From the NCBI RefSeq assembly GCF_001642475.1, contig NW_019173932.1:372001-436000 (forward strand): a stretch of 64,000 nucleotides of DNA. The letters run 5' to 3'. This DNA is from Fonsecaea monophora (taxonomy: Eukaryota > Ascomycota > Eurotiomycetes > Chaetothyriales > Herpotrichiellaceae). Of the stretch, positions 1 through 11,433 are shown in pieces. The notes below the pieces were generated by a model. The model saw only the letters and a program-made list of their open reading frames with translations. It was not told where the DNA came from and made no database searches. How positions within the stretch are numbered: the first letter of the stretch is position 1; each line of letters opens with the position of its first letter. Both the position numbers and the translations under genes were made by a program.

Positions 1-311
1 TTATCCAGGCCATGGATTCCTTGCGTCGCCCGCTGGCCTCGATCTTCCTCTGGCGGCTCTGGCTGCTGTAGAAGGTCTGTCGGGCTAGCTAACTACCTCC
101 CAGCTTTGCCGAAAAAAAAAAAAGGTCAAGAATGCAGTGCTAAGGAAGATCTCTGAAGCGAGACCGACAATGACGAGGCACTTGAAGGCCCAAGGTCCAG
201 CTGAACTGAAAATCCTATACACAAAGGACCACGAGGCTATTTTTTGAGCATTCCTGGCGGTCGAACTCGTCACTCCAGCAAGAACTCCAGGTGTCAACGG
301 TACACGTGCAC
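1..311. other. Window edge, no supported gene
   Basis: Downstream (3') flank of the minus-strand gene that ends at 312. A short plus-strand frame is open from base 2 to a TAG at 86-88 and reads like a possible C-terminus, but it is only 28 codons and runs off the window, so I do not call it. A run of A at about 110-123 follows. Confidence 0.4.
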
Positions 312-2320
312 CTACAGTCGCGAGGCTGGCCTATCGTACCCACCGACTGAACTCTCCCTCTCCTTCCACCCGGCCACCAGGTCTTCTACGACGACAAGCT
401 CATCTTGACCCCAAATGACGCCGCTTTCGGGCGCGCAATTCACCCACCCTTGGTCCGTCTTGTCAAAGACGCGATACGACGGGACACCGCAGATCCCCGC
501 ATCGATGGCATCTTGGGTGTTGGTCCGCAATTGCTCCTTGACTTGCGGCGTAGAAGCCTTCTTGAATAGCGTGTCGGTATTGCATCCCGCGGTGGCGAGG
601 TACTCGGCCAGGGCCTTGTCGTCGGAAACGTTGACGTTGCGTTCCCAGCATGCTCGGACTATTTTTGCACTCTCTAGTGGTTAGAGGTGCGGTGACAAGA
701 CTCTCTCGTAAGAAATGGGGGAGGGGGAAGAGCACAACTTACACAGCAGCGGAGTGAGATTGGGATCTACAATGGCGCAGCGCAAGGCCGTGGGCGTCCG
801 AATGGGGAATTGTGTTGGCCAGTGCATTTCCACCGGCTTATCGTGAGATCCGCGTTGCTGGTTGATGCTGTTCCAGTGGCGGATCCAGTCACCCATGTCT
901 TTGTGCATGATATCTCTTTTGGCCTGCGACATGGCGGCCATGGGGAGGTTGGGTGCGCCGACTCTGATTTAATCCGTCAAAACTTCGATCGCCCAGGTTT
1001 TCTTCTCTCCCACTCTTAGGGAGGATTGGCATGGGAAAAAGAACTCACTCTCTGAACAGGGCGCCCACCAAAATGGGCTTCATGACAATCTCGACATCCG
1101 GGCCAAACTGTCTCTTCAGCCGGTCCAGTTGGGTCCAGCCCAAAAACGCCCAGGGACTGCTAAAGTCGTGCCAGAACTCGACGCGTTTCTGCCCGACGGG
1201 GAATCCCGGCGCACACCGGAGCTGCAGACTTGCGAGGTTGGGGACCTGGGCGTAGTCGCAGCCGCGTTTCACGGCGATGAGCGACGCCTCGACAAAGTGC
1301 ATGCGGTCCTGACCCCAGTATAGGCGACCTTGGTGCGCCTTACCCTGGTCGTCCACCCACCGCTCCCCGTCAACCCAGAACGCGGGCACGCCACAGGTCC
1401 CGCGTGCAATGACCTCGGCAGTCGAGGCGCGCAGGGCCTCCTGGGCGTTCTTGTCGTCGAACGCGGCTTCGGTGAGCGACGACGCGCTGCGGATACCGCT
1501 TCGCTTGGCTATGTCCAGCAAGACCGACTTGTCGGTGATGTTGAGGTCCTCGACCCAGTAGGCCCTGAAGAGCGCGTGCGTGAGGGCCGGACGCTCCTCC
1601 ACGGGGACGTGGTAGAGCAGCCGGAGCGCCAGGACCGGGGTCTGCGGGTGCGCCGACGGCCAGTTCAGCTCGACATGGTTGCGCCGCAATGACCGTTGCA
1701 TGGCCCGCGACAAGAGGCGTTTCTTGGTCGGGTTGAAGACGTCGGATGCCGACCCGCCGGCGCCTTGCGGGGCGGCCGTCTCGCGATAGATGGCGCCCAG
1801 GAGGACAGGCGTCCAGATGAGTTCAGCTTCGGTGCGATGAGCGAGTGCAGTGACGCTGGACACGCCGACAAACAGAGTCAGTCACTCGAGTTAGAATAAG
1901 TCAAATATTTCTTCTTCGACAGGATTCCCCAGGAAAGGAAGGGGGGTACATAGTATATATGTATATACAGTAACCACAATCCCGCAGTTTTTGTAAGTGT
2001 CACCTACCGAAGCGAGCCCATGTAGGCAAACGGGCATGTTACCTGGTCAATTTACACTTGCGTCAATATCCGAGCCTGTCTGATCAAGAAGGGGTCGTCT
2101 CAAGAAGACCCGAGGCAAGGGTGCTCGAGGCGTAGACAGTAGACGGTAGATATAGGATGGGATAGGATGTATGACCCATGTGATGTCTAACATCCAGCAC
2201 CCAACATCCAATCTAAAGACAAGCGAGCCAGCCAGGAAGATAGGTGAAAGGATCAATCAAGAGAAATCAAAAACATACATCGTAGTAGAATTTCAGCGTC
2301 GGTCTGTCCTGGCGAGCCAT
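312..2320 (-). CDS. Tandem two-domain HCCA isomerase / DsbA-like (GST-kappa type) protein
   Basis: Five exons: 2320-2279, 2042-2008, 1855-1049, 963-743 and 658-312, giving 483 aa. The protein is two copies of the DsbA-like thioredoxin fold of 2-hydroxychromene-2-carboxylate (HCCA) isomerases. Domain 1 (about residues 8-235) starts FYYDVTCPFAYMGSLR and carries the family block WTPVLLGAIYRE. Domain 2 (about 250-483) starts VEFWHDFSSPWAFLGW and carries MKPILVGALFRE. Both have the later GTCGVPAFWVDG / GICGVPSYRVFD signature and the terminal WGQDxxxxVE block. The start is set by an ATG 14 codons before a consensus GTATGT donor; without the first two exons domain 1 would lack its active-site strand. 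HCCA isomerases use a glutathione-dependent isomerisation in naphthalene and related aromatic breakdown, and this gene opens a run of aromatic-catabolism genes. It could instead be a general oxidoreductase; the substrate is unknown. Confidence 0.82.
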
Positions 2321-3258
2321 TTTTTCCTTTTGTCTGTGCCTCTCTCGGAGTCTTCTCGAGATGGTTGTTTCGGTAGTGGTGGTGGTGGTGGTGGTTATTT
2401 CTGATGATGACTCTGTCGTCGGGTCGGGTCGTAGGATCGTAAGGTGGTAGGTATCGCAAACAGGAGGAGAATATATCAAATGATAGATCAGACTTCGCTC
2501 GTGGGTCAATGTCAACGTCAATGTGTCAAATGTCAATGTCGACGTCGAAGAGGAGAGGTCAATGAAGTGAGGTGAGATTATTCAAGTAGATATCTCGTCA
2601 ACACCTCACTTCCGAGGGACATAAAAACATTGAACATTGAACATAGGATATGAAAGGACCGTTTACAAAACTTGTATGTATGTATGTAAATTGGTGAGTG
2701 AGAACTAGCACCTCCTACCTCGTCATCTCTGGTTGTTGATCAGGGTCGAACCTCGGCAACCCGGTAAATGGAACAAGAAATCCAAAACGACTAAGCGGGC
2801 AAGGCGGGGTCCATCACACAGCCTCGTCGTCTAACGGCCAAACACCGACCGAGCCTTTGCACCGTGCAAAAATTATAAAAATGTCCAGACAGCCAGAATG
2901 CCTCGTACACCTCGGTGGCTTGACTGTATTTGTACTTGGTGATGCAATTCACAATATCGTGGATCACATCCCGGCAAACACCTCAGTTGACACTGACTTC
3001 TGACCCCGAGCTGGTGCCTGGCGGACATCTTCAGGCAAGATAGAGGTCCATATTAGCAGAGTAAAAGAGCGAAAATGCCAAAGAGGAGGACGAAATAGAC
3101 ACTGGCGCAAGTGACGGGGAGAAGGTGTGGGTCAACCGACGGATAGTACTTGCACAGAGGCACAAGTAGGACGGGTAGGCAGATAGGTATTGTCCAGGGT
3201 CAGAAACCAAGTCTGTGGGAGACCGATAATTATCTAACGCCCCGATCGGAAGGCCTCG
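2321..3258. other. Intergenic region, HCCA-isomerase promoter side
   Basis: About 940 bases between the start of the isomerase gene and the stop of the lactonase-like gene, both on the minus strand. It should hold the isomerase promoter and 5' leader and the lactonase 3' end. Apart from the TGG repeat I see no gene, RNA or element. Confidence 0.5.
2375..2395. repeat. (TGG)n microsatellite
   Basis: Seven or so copies of TGG (CCA on the other strand) lie 55-75 bases upstream of the isomerase start codon, probably in its 5' leader. Confidence 0.8.
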
Positions 3259-4266
3259 TTAGCTACCGGACAATGCTTTCACCTCGACCGCTACCTGTGG
3301 GACGTTCTTCGTGATGTTGGCCTTGACTCCCGCCTTGCGCCATCCGTTGAGCGTCGCTGGCAAGACCTTGAGCGCTGGCTCGAGATAGCCATCGTGGGCC
3401 AGGCACACCAGCACGTCCTCCCTCTGACTGATCTCGTGCAGCTTGCCTATCGTAGCTTTGGCCGTTTCAAGGTCCTTGTGCATGGAATACGCCCCATTGG
3501 GTCCGTGTCCTTCGCCTAGCATGCCCTCGCCAGTAAAAATCTTCCTGTGGTGGCAACAGTCACCACCCATGACCACATATTCGTCCAATCCTGTACGAGC
3601 GAGCCCCATCAGATGACCCGGCATATGTCCAGGCGCGTCGAGGAGGAGAAAGCTCCCGTCACCGAAGAAGTCGAACGCCTTGGGGAACGGACCGAATGGT
3701 ATCCATTGATCTTCTTCGTATGAAAGTTCGCGGACACTGGGATGTTCGAGGATGGAACCTAAGAAAGGCGAATCCGGATTTGTTGGGTACCCTGGGTATG
3801 AAGCAGCCTTTGAACCTGGCCCTACCACAACCTGGCTGAGCGGAAATTCTCCTGGATTTCCAACATGGTCAAAGTGAAGATGACTATAGACCACATAATT
3901 GATCGATGTGGCCGGGATGCCTGCCTCTTCGAGCAATTCAGCGGCACTTTTTGGTACTCGAGGCTCGGTGAGAACAAATTCTTCTCGAATGCATCTAGGG
4001 TATGCTTCCAAGTCCTAAGCAAAGTTGTTTTAACACCAACAAAATCCTCCAGCGCAGAGATCAGAGTTCCGTACCTTGCGAATACCTAGATCAAACATGA
4101 GACTTCGCCCGCTTGCTTGATGGTGGATATAGAAGCTGTAGTCCGGATACAATGTCTTTGTTGCAAGGTCTGCCCCAGCAAGAATCCATTTGTCTGGCAA
4201 GAAGAGTTGCCCTGTGGGTACCAACGACACCTGCACAATCTGCTCTTTGTGAGTCCCGTTCTGCAT
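3259..4266 (-). CDS. Metallo-beta-lactamase-fold hydrolase, lactonase type
   Basis: Two exons, 4266-4075 and 4014-3259, giving 315 aa. The zinc-binding motif HLHFDH is at about residues 109-114. It is followed by an APGHMPGH histidine, an aspartate in GGDCCHH and a late LAHDGYL histidine, so a full two-metal site is visible. The spacing and length match N-acyl-homoserine-lactonase-like (AiiA/AttM) fungal hydrolases, which open lactone rings. The intron (GTACGG...TTAG) joins LMFDLGIRK to DLEAYPRCIREEF in frame. The ATG at 4266 is chosen because it gives the usual short N-terminus before the beta-strand QVSLVPTG; an open frame continues further upstream but shows no similarity. In this cluster a coumarin-like or other lactone intermediate is a reasonable guess for the substrate, but it is not shown. 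Confidence 0.85.
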
Positions 4267-4997
4267 CTTCAGCAACTGTGCCTGCTGCGCGCACGACTCA
4301 CATTCCAGATCACCGAGTAGACAAGCCTTTATTGTTTGGTGCTGGTCTTGTCGCAACAGATCTCCATCGCGGATGTGCGCGGCGCACAATGCTCCTCTCA
4401 CTTCTCTTGACCCTACCCTGTCTGGCGTCGCCCTTGAGCATGGCGAAAGAGGAAGATGGCGAGTCGCCGGCAGGAGGAACCTTTCGGGATCTGATCCCGA
4501 AGGTAACTGAGACTTTTCCATTAGGAAGGGATCCGCGGCTTCGATAGCCAAGGCGCCTACCTCTGCAATTGGCCAGTGGCCACGGTCACTCTTGATGGCT
4601 TCTTCTCGGTATGGCCTGGATTCGAAGGCCAGGGACCCGTCGTTGTCGCTTCGCGCAAACAGACTCCGCAATCTCCGCAATGCAATGCAATTTGACGCAC
4701 TGCTAGCACGTGGAGAAGTTGGGGTTGGAAATGTGTGGGAGCGAGTGGGAAGTGAGTGGGAACCTGAACCTGAGGATTTGGTGGAGGATGTTGGGCTTGG
4801 CCTACAGTTTACCGCAGTTTGTCGCAGTTTGCTGCATTCTCGTGATTGCTAGACGCAGTCAACCTTGCACGTATCTTACTGTTTTTCCCAGTTCAAGCCG
4901 ATGTACATCTATTCAATCTGTCGAGTCTATTCAGCTGGAGATACAGTATTGTCTCGGTGGAATCTGAAAAATTGGCTCTTAAAGGACAAGATCAAAG
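4267..4997. promoter_or_regulatory. Divergent promoter region, lactonase (-) and Zn2Cys6 regulator (+)
   Basis: About 730 bases separate the two start codons, so the segment must drive both genes. An E-box-like CACGTG lies at about 4707. No TATA box stands out. Open frames here have no recognisable content. Confidence 0.5.
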
Positions 4998-7615
4998 GTG
5001 ATGAACGAGCTCCAAGACCTCGACTCCGGTCATGATATCAACTATCCCCCTTCGAAGCGACGACGAGTCGGCATGGCTTGTATTCCCTGTCGCACACGTA
5101 AAGTGCGGTGCGATGGAACTCGGCCAAAATGCTCTGCCTGTTTGCGTAATTGCACCTCGTGCGCATATCAGCCTGCAAGCCAGATGGTCAATGTCTCTCG
5201 AGAGTGAGGAACTATGTGGAGTTATTTCTCGAACCTGTCTAATCGAATTCAGATACATAATGAAGCTCAAGCAAAGGGCGGAAGCAGCAGAACAACGTCA
5301 AGGGGTGGTAAACTCTACAGAGCCCAGTCCACCGTTAACCCAACGGCGACAGGACCTTCAGCGCCGCGAACTGCTGAGGAATTCTCTGGAAGAGGCTACC
5401 TCGAGTATGTCAGAACTAGTTTCATACTCACGTAACAACATCAGCACGAATCGAAGTCGAGACGTTGAGCGTGCCCAAGACAAACAGGTGGCGGACTCCA
5501 ACAATGGCCCAGGAACCATAAACCAGCTCGACAAAAGCCCCGGTCATGGTCGCCCACCGCTACATCAAGGACTCAACGAGGAAAGGATAGCAACAAAGGA
5601 CTTTTCGTCCAAAGTGTCCTCTGTGGAGAAAGCGGACAGGCCTCGATCTTGGTCGCTCCCCGCCTCTCACGATGCTACTAGTTTCGAAGAGCCCAACCCC
5701 GATGATTTCTACGGGGATTCATCCACCCTCTCCTTCATGCAAGCTGTCCAAACAACAATCATCTCAAACTCGTCTCCGGATTCGGTGTCGCCAGACTCGA
5801 ATTACAGAAGTGGAGCCAAACCACGCCCGACCCGAGCAGTCTCATTCCGATTTGGCGTTGAGAATTGCTTACCTCAAAGGTCTCTTGCTGACGACCTGGT
5901 CAATTCCTACTTCCGCTACGTCCATATCCTGTATCCCTTCTTACATCGGCCTTCATTTGAGGCTCAATACGAACGCACCTGGGTCTCAGGAGAACAACAA
6001 GACGATCAGTGGTTGGCAATGCTGAATGTCATTTTCGCTCTTGGGATCCATTTCGCATATGGACAGGAAGACAAATCTGCAGCGAGCGATAGGTTCTTTG
6101 GTTATGCGCAGAAGCTCGTCTCAATGGAGCAATTTGCTCACGCAAATCTGCAAACACTTCAGCTTCTTCTGCTCAGCGGTCTCTACTATCAATCTACCAG
6201 TCGTCCGAACCAGACATGGAACGTGATAGGGTTAGCCATAAGGATTGCCACAACCATTGGAGCCCACGTTGATCCAATGCCGTCACAATACAATCCCTTG
6301 CAGATTGAAATACGGAGAAGATGCTGGTACGGGTGTATTGTCCTCGATTCGTGGGTAGATCTGGCACACCTTGTTGGAACCTGCTAACCTGTTTCAAGAG
6401 TTTTGGCGCTGAACTTTGGACGTCCCACTGCCATTCCAAGTACCTTTGGTGTCTCACTTCCTTCGAACCTCGACGATGAGTATATCACGGAAGAAGGTTA
6501 CCTCGAACAGCCCGAGCACGTTCGACCCAAGATAACGGTCTTTATCAAATCAGTGGCTTTCTGCTCCATCATGAAGGACGTATTATACACTCTCTATTCA
6601 CCCCTCAACGGTTCTGGTCACCAGCATAGTGGCAAGGCTTCTGCGCCTCCCGAATTCAAGGACGCGGTCAACCTGGACAAGAGCCTGGTCGAGTGGTTTC
6701 GAGGGCTTCCAGAGTACTTGAAAGTAGGGGCTTTGGACGAGATGGAGGAATTTCGGAGAACCAGAAATATCCTCCTTGCCAGGCAAGCCAGCGTAACTAG
6801 CGAAGCTTTTCTATGGCTGACGCTTGCAGATTTCTGAATCTCAGGGTTTTGATTCATCGACCCTTTGCTTCTCTGTGGCAGCAGTCGTCTGCTGCCGCGG
6901 AGCCGGTTTACCTTGCCCCCCTTGACAACTCCCTTCACGCCATGTGTGTCACGGTGTGCAAGTCAGCCGCCGTTCAATTGGTGAATGTCATTAGCAACAA
7001 CTATTATCAAGGACTGTCTAGCGCGTGGTGGACTGATATGAACTGTAAGTGCACAAATGCAACCATCACGCACGAGAATGTCTGTTCGAGCATGAGCACA
7101 ACTTGAGGCATCGCATAGGAGGATGTTTTCATTGAATAACACGCCATGACCCAGCCGCATCGGCACATACTGACCACTTCCCCCTCCTACTAGATCTATT
7201 CACTGCAGCAACAGTACTGCTAGCCATCGAATACGAATGCGAAGACCCGGAAGAGAGTGACGCGACCGAAAGTGCTTTTGAACAATCCCTCATAATCCTG
7301 GGCGAAATGCAAGGCCGCTCGTCCATGGCATCCTCATATGTCACCATGTTGAAAAAGGCAAAGGAAGCTCAAGAATCAGCGCAAATCGCGCCGTTGGCCC
7401 CTACTTCATCGCCCCGAGCACGTTCGAATAATGCGCCTCCGCGGAATTCTTCATCGACTTCTGAAATCGTGTCTGGTGGGATCAACCTGGAAGAATTTTT
7501 GAAAGATGACACCAGAGCCGATGCTCCTTTCCCGTCTTGGAACATGCAGGACTTTTTCTTGGTCCCTTGGGATATGATGATGGTTGATAACCCTATGCCT
7601 ACGTTTCAATCTTGA
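4998..7615 (+). CDS. Zn2Cys6 fungal transcription factor (cluster regulator candidate)
   Basis: Five exons: 4998-5203, 5253-6350, 6399-6782, 6830-7044 and 7194-7615, giving 774 aa. An NLS-like KRRRV is followed by the binuclear zinc cluster, with ligands C27, C30, C37, C44, C47 and C54 (spacing 2-6-6-2-6). Splicing then gives SREYIMKLKQRAEAAE, the usual linker/coiled-coil. The middle region holds the Fungal_trans signatures YFRYVHILYPFLHRPSFE and RRRCWYGCIVLDSVLALNFG. The intron after 6782 starts with GC (GCAAGC) and ends TTGCAG; only this choice restores LLARFLNLRVLIHRPF in frame. The last intron (149 nt) is long for this genome. The gene sits among the catabolic enzymes and shares a divergent promoter with the lactonase, so it is the natural candidate for pathway-specific control. 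Target genes are inferred only. Confidence 0.9.
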
Positions 7616-7689
7616 CAGCTAAGACCATGTACCAAATACACTCTGGGCCATCAAAGCCATATTTCTCAGGGTCTCTTCGGAGATGAATT

Positions 7690-8464
7690 CTATATGTCCA
7701 CTGTTTCGCCTTCTACCCATTTCTTACACTGTCGGTACAATTCATCATGAGCTCGGCCACAGTCGTTGTCACCTTCACGCCGATGGCCAGGCATGTCCAA
7801 TTTCACCTTGACTCCCATCACGGCCTCCTGACAGTATGCTAGGTAACGATAGCCAGTAGGATACATCTTGAGCTTTTCGTCATCCAGCACCGGTACTTTT
7901 GCAGGATTAACGGGGATCAATTTGTCCTTTTCATACCAGTGCCGGACGAAGCGAGCAGCCCACACCCCGGTGGCCACGTCCCTCTCCCAGAAGAAGCAGA
8001 AGCGACAATCTGACTCGGCGTCGGCCTCGATCCCATCGAGGTCGAATCGCTGCGTGATGGCAGCTTTCATCTTCGTCACGGCACGTGTGCCTTCCACGTT
8101 GATATCCGTCGTCGACCCATGAACCCGGTGCATTATGAAAGCGCCGTTATCCATGCCCCTTTTCGAGGCTTCGATGAAGTCCTTGTACGGCGTCCGGCCC
8201 GTCCAAGTTGTGTACACATAGGCGTCTGGATGGAAGATTGAAGCGAAATTCTCCCACTCGCAGGCATCCCTGGAAGAGACTTGTTGTCAATATACATCCA
8301 CCTCGATTTTGTGACTGTCTGAGAGCAGGTCAATACCTATAACAAGGCCACCCTTCGGCCAGTTCGCGCAGCTTGTAACGTTGTAAAGCGAGGTCGTCTG
8401 GCCCATTGTTGCGGATCGCCTTGTTTGGTTGAGAACCATCTGGGAGGGAATGCAGATCAACCAT
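7690..8464 (-). CDS. SnoaL-like (NTF2-fold) protein
   Basis: Two exons, 8464-8337 and 8269-7690, giving 235 aa. The junction (AG|GTATTG...TTCCAG|G) yields YKLRELAEGWPCYRDACEWE, then NFASIFHPDAYVYTTWTG, typical of the N-terminal half of SnoaL-like polyketide-cyclase/dehydratase folds. The start is the ATG of MVDLHSLPDG, 24 codons or so before the conserved block. It ends 75 bases from the stop of the regulator and converges on it. SnoaL-like proteins are small alpha+beta barrels that cyclise, dehydrate, hydroxylate or only bind small aromatic molecules. No catalytic residue can be assigned here, so the role in the cluster is open. Confidence 0.82.
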
Positions 8465-9036
8465 GGTCCAGGTCTCTCTGGCCAGAGTGATGCCCAGTTT
8501 CTGTCTAATTCAATGAAGCTTATGTCTTTCGGGGTCGGCTCCTCACCTGCCAGATCTGGTAACAGAGATTGAACTGAAGATTGGCCTCTAGGGACGCTGA
8601 AGGCAGAATGGCACGAGTGAGATGACCAACACTTGTCCGATTCGAGCGATGCCTTCTGTCCGTCAAACACACGAGGTACCTGGCGCTCGGTTTGCTCTGC
8701 CTTCGGGAAGAGATCCCGCTCAGGCGAGACCTTGGGGCGCCAGTGGCCTCGATATCCGGGGGCTAGCGACCGAGGCGCGGCCAACCGCCGGCGAACCAAT
8801 GAACGACACTCGCAACGGTCTTGGTCCCGTATGGCCCTAGATGGACGGCTTCAAGGTGCACACGCACACACACACGGGAGGTATTGTCACAGCGCGCACG
8901 AGAGTTCTGGCTCATATACCACCCACCCGAGGGGTTAGGAGGAAAGCCCTTCCTTGGTGCAAAAGATGGACCGATATAACAGCCATGTCTGGACGTTTGG
9001 GGCCCCCTCTCCACCAAAGGTACAGTGCAGGGCACC
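8465..9036. promoter_or_regulatory. Divergent promoter region, SnoaL-like (-) and P450 (+)
   Basis: About 570 bases between two divergent start codons. A CCAAT box is present near 8796-8800 and a short CA repeat at about 8860-8876. No clear CGG-N-CCG palindrome for the zinc-cluster regulator is evident by eye. Confidence 0.5.
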
Positions 9037-10797
9037 ATGGCTTCACCGAGAGTGGTTGACATGGCCGTCGACGCCGCCTCGTATATCCGGTCGCACCTGG
9101 GATTGACCGTGACGGTGTGTGTCGTGCTGTACTTCATCTCCCAGCGGTACAAGACCGGCCTTCGACACATCCCGGGTCCCTTTGTGGCCGGTTTTTCGGG
9201 CTTCTGGAGGGCGTGGGAGGTGGCCAAGGGAGACTGGCACGTCAAGAATCTCGAATTGCATCGACAGTATGGTCCGCTTGTCCGCATCGCCCCGAATGTC
9301 GTCAGTGTCTCTGATCCGGATGCACTTCGTGTCATTTACGGGCTGAACAGCGGCTTCACAAAGGTGCGGAACTGGATATGACCCTCTCTCTCTCTCTCTC
9401 ACATTGACCATGGCATCAAAAAGTCAGCTAACACCGCGGCAGACGGACTTTTATCCCATCCAGGAAATGAAATACGGTAAAATCTATCTGGCGAATCTCT
9501 TCTCCACCAAGAGCGACGAGTTCCACGCCAAACAGAAGAGGTCGGTCGCCACGGCCTACTCCATGACCTCGATGCTGGCCTTTGAGCCGTACGTCGACAA
9601 CTGCTCCGAGCTCTTCTTCAAGAGACTCGACGAGCTGTACGTGAACCCGCACCAGCCCTGCGACCTGGGCAAATGGCTGCAGCTCTACGCCATGGACGTG
9701 ATCGCCGAGGTGACGTTTGGCAAACGATTCGGGTGTATGCAAGAGGGCGGCGACGTGGGGGGCTTGATCGACACCATCGACAAGTTCCTGGTCTACGCGT
9801 CGGTGGTGGGCCAGGTCCCCTACCTGCACAAGTTCCTCTTTGGCAACCCCCTATTGCCCTACATCCTCCCCAAGCTGGACAGCATCAACCACGTGGTCAA
9901 GTTCACGCTCGAGCGCATCTCGGAGCGCGAGAAGGACTCGGAACGCCACAAGGACTTTTTGGGGAGACTGTACGACGCCAAAGCCGAGGGCAAGATGGAG
10001 GCCGTCGACATCGTCCGACACAGCAGCGCCAACGTCTTTGCCGGCAGCGACACGACGGCGATAGCCCTCCGCGCCGCCATCGACGGACTGCTCGCGAACC
10101 CGGAGTGCTACCGCAAGCTCCAGGCGGAGATCGACCAGAAGCGGGCCGAAGGCAAGCTCTCGCTGCCCGTCAAGTACGCCGAGGCGCAGCAGATGCCGTA
10201 CCTCCAGGCCGTGCTCAAGGAGGGCATGCGGTATCACCCGTCCGTGTCGTTTTTGCTCGAGAGGCACGTCCCCAAGGGCGGCACCGTCGTCTGCGGCACC
10301 CGCGTCCCCGAGGACACCATCGTCGGCGTCAACGCGTGGGTCGTCCACCGCGACCGCAAGGTGTTTGGGGACGACGCCGACGTCTTTCGACCGGAACGGT
10401 GGCTGGAGGCTGACGAGGCGCAGCTCAAGGCCATGGAGAGAGCTTTTTTTGTGGTGAGTTTTTTTCCAACAAAAGTACCCTGAATTCCCCTTCCGTCTTC
10501 GCCTTGGTCTCCCCTCTCCAGTCCTCCCTTCTCCTTCTCCTTTCTTCTCCAGAACCTCGCGCTAACACGAGAGGAAAAACTCTGTCACAGTTTGGCGGCG
10601 GCTCCCGGACCTGCACCGGCCGCAACATCAGCCTGATGGAAATGTCCAAGGTGATCCCCTCCCTGCTGATGGTGTACGACATTGAGCGCGCCGACCCCAA
10701 GGCCCGCACGCAGACCAAGACGTACTGGTTCGCCGTGCAGAGGGGTTTGGTGTGTAACATCCGGAGGCGGCGGGAGAGGGAAGATTCGAAAGTCTGA
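9037..10797 (+). CDS. Cytochrome P450 monooxygenase, pisatin-demethylase-like
   Basis: Three phase-0 exons, 9037-9363, 9443-10453 and 10591-10797, give 514 aa, a normal microsomal P450 length. An N-terminal anchor (LGLTVTVCVVLYFIS) is followed by the proline hinge HIPGP. The I-helix oxygen-binding motif AGSDTT is at about residues 309-314, the ExxR motif (EGMR) at about 369-372, then FRPERW. The heme-binding loop FGGGSRTCTG, with the cysteine at about 454, is completed across the last intron. The blocks TKTDFYPIQ and FHAKQKRSVATAYSM resemble the pisatin-demethylase (CYP57-like) group, which demethylates or hydroxylates plant phenolics. It probably acts in the ER membrane with a P450 reductase and may hydroxylate the substrate that enters the pathway. 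The exact family and substrate are uncertain. Confidence 0.92.
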
Positions 10798-11433
10798 GAA
10801 GGGGGGGTTTAGGGCTGCGAGTGCCCAAGGTCTGAGGATAAAAAGGCAGAGAGGCGGCCTAGGCCAAGGCTAAGGCTGAGGGAGGATGAGATATGCGATT
10901 GTGAGGCGGGGTTTGGGGATTGGACTTGGGAGTGGATAGTTGTATAGTGTCTAGTCCCGGGACACAGAGAGAGATATTCTTATAACTACCTACTGGATCG
11001 TCGTCACTCATTCATGGGGCGAAGGAACACCTAACACAGTACCAAAAAAATGAAGAAGGTGTCAGTCAAGCAGACGGGGCAATTGTAGGTATGTACGTCC
11101 TTGTTCTGCTGCGTTCAAGATGAGATGAGATGAGATAAAACGAGATGATATTGAACCAGTGCCTTGCTTGCCTTGCGTGCTTCGATCGCTGATCGGTTGA
11201 TTGGTAGATCATAGCTTTGTCAGGGACAGGTACATGTAACATACATACATACAAAAGAAATGTACACTCATATACGAGGTATACTAACGAGGTACACCAT
11301 GAACACTCTTTTTTGTCTGTGCGAGAAAGCTACTATACCCAACATAATCCATCCATCCCAGAAGCAGTAAAAGTCCTAGATACGGCAACTGGAGGATCCA
11401 GATAGCCAGATCGACCTTGACTTCCCCCCCCCT
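10798..11433. other. Convergent 3' intergenic region
   Basis: Holds the 3' ends of the P450 and of the MFS transporter gene. It contains a short (GATGA)n tract at about 11119-11137 and an ACATAC repeat near 11240. No gene seen. Confidence 0.5.

Noticed and set aside
2..88. 28-codon plus-strand frame ending in TAG at the window edge
   Set aside because: Too short to support; it could be the C-terminus of a gene outside the window.
4113..4680. Open frames on both strands upstream of the lactonase
   Set aside because: The minus frame is an upstream continuation without conserved residues, and the plus frame is its shadow. They were left as promoter.
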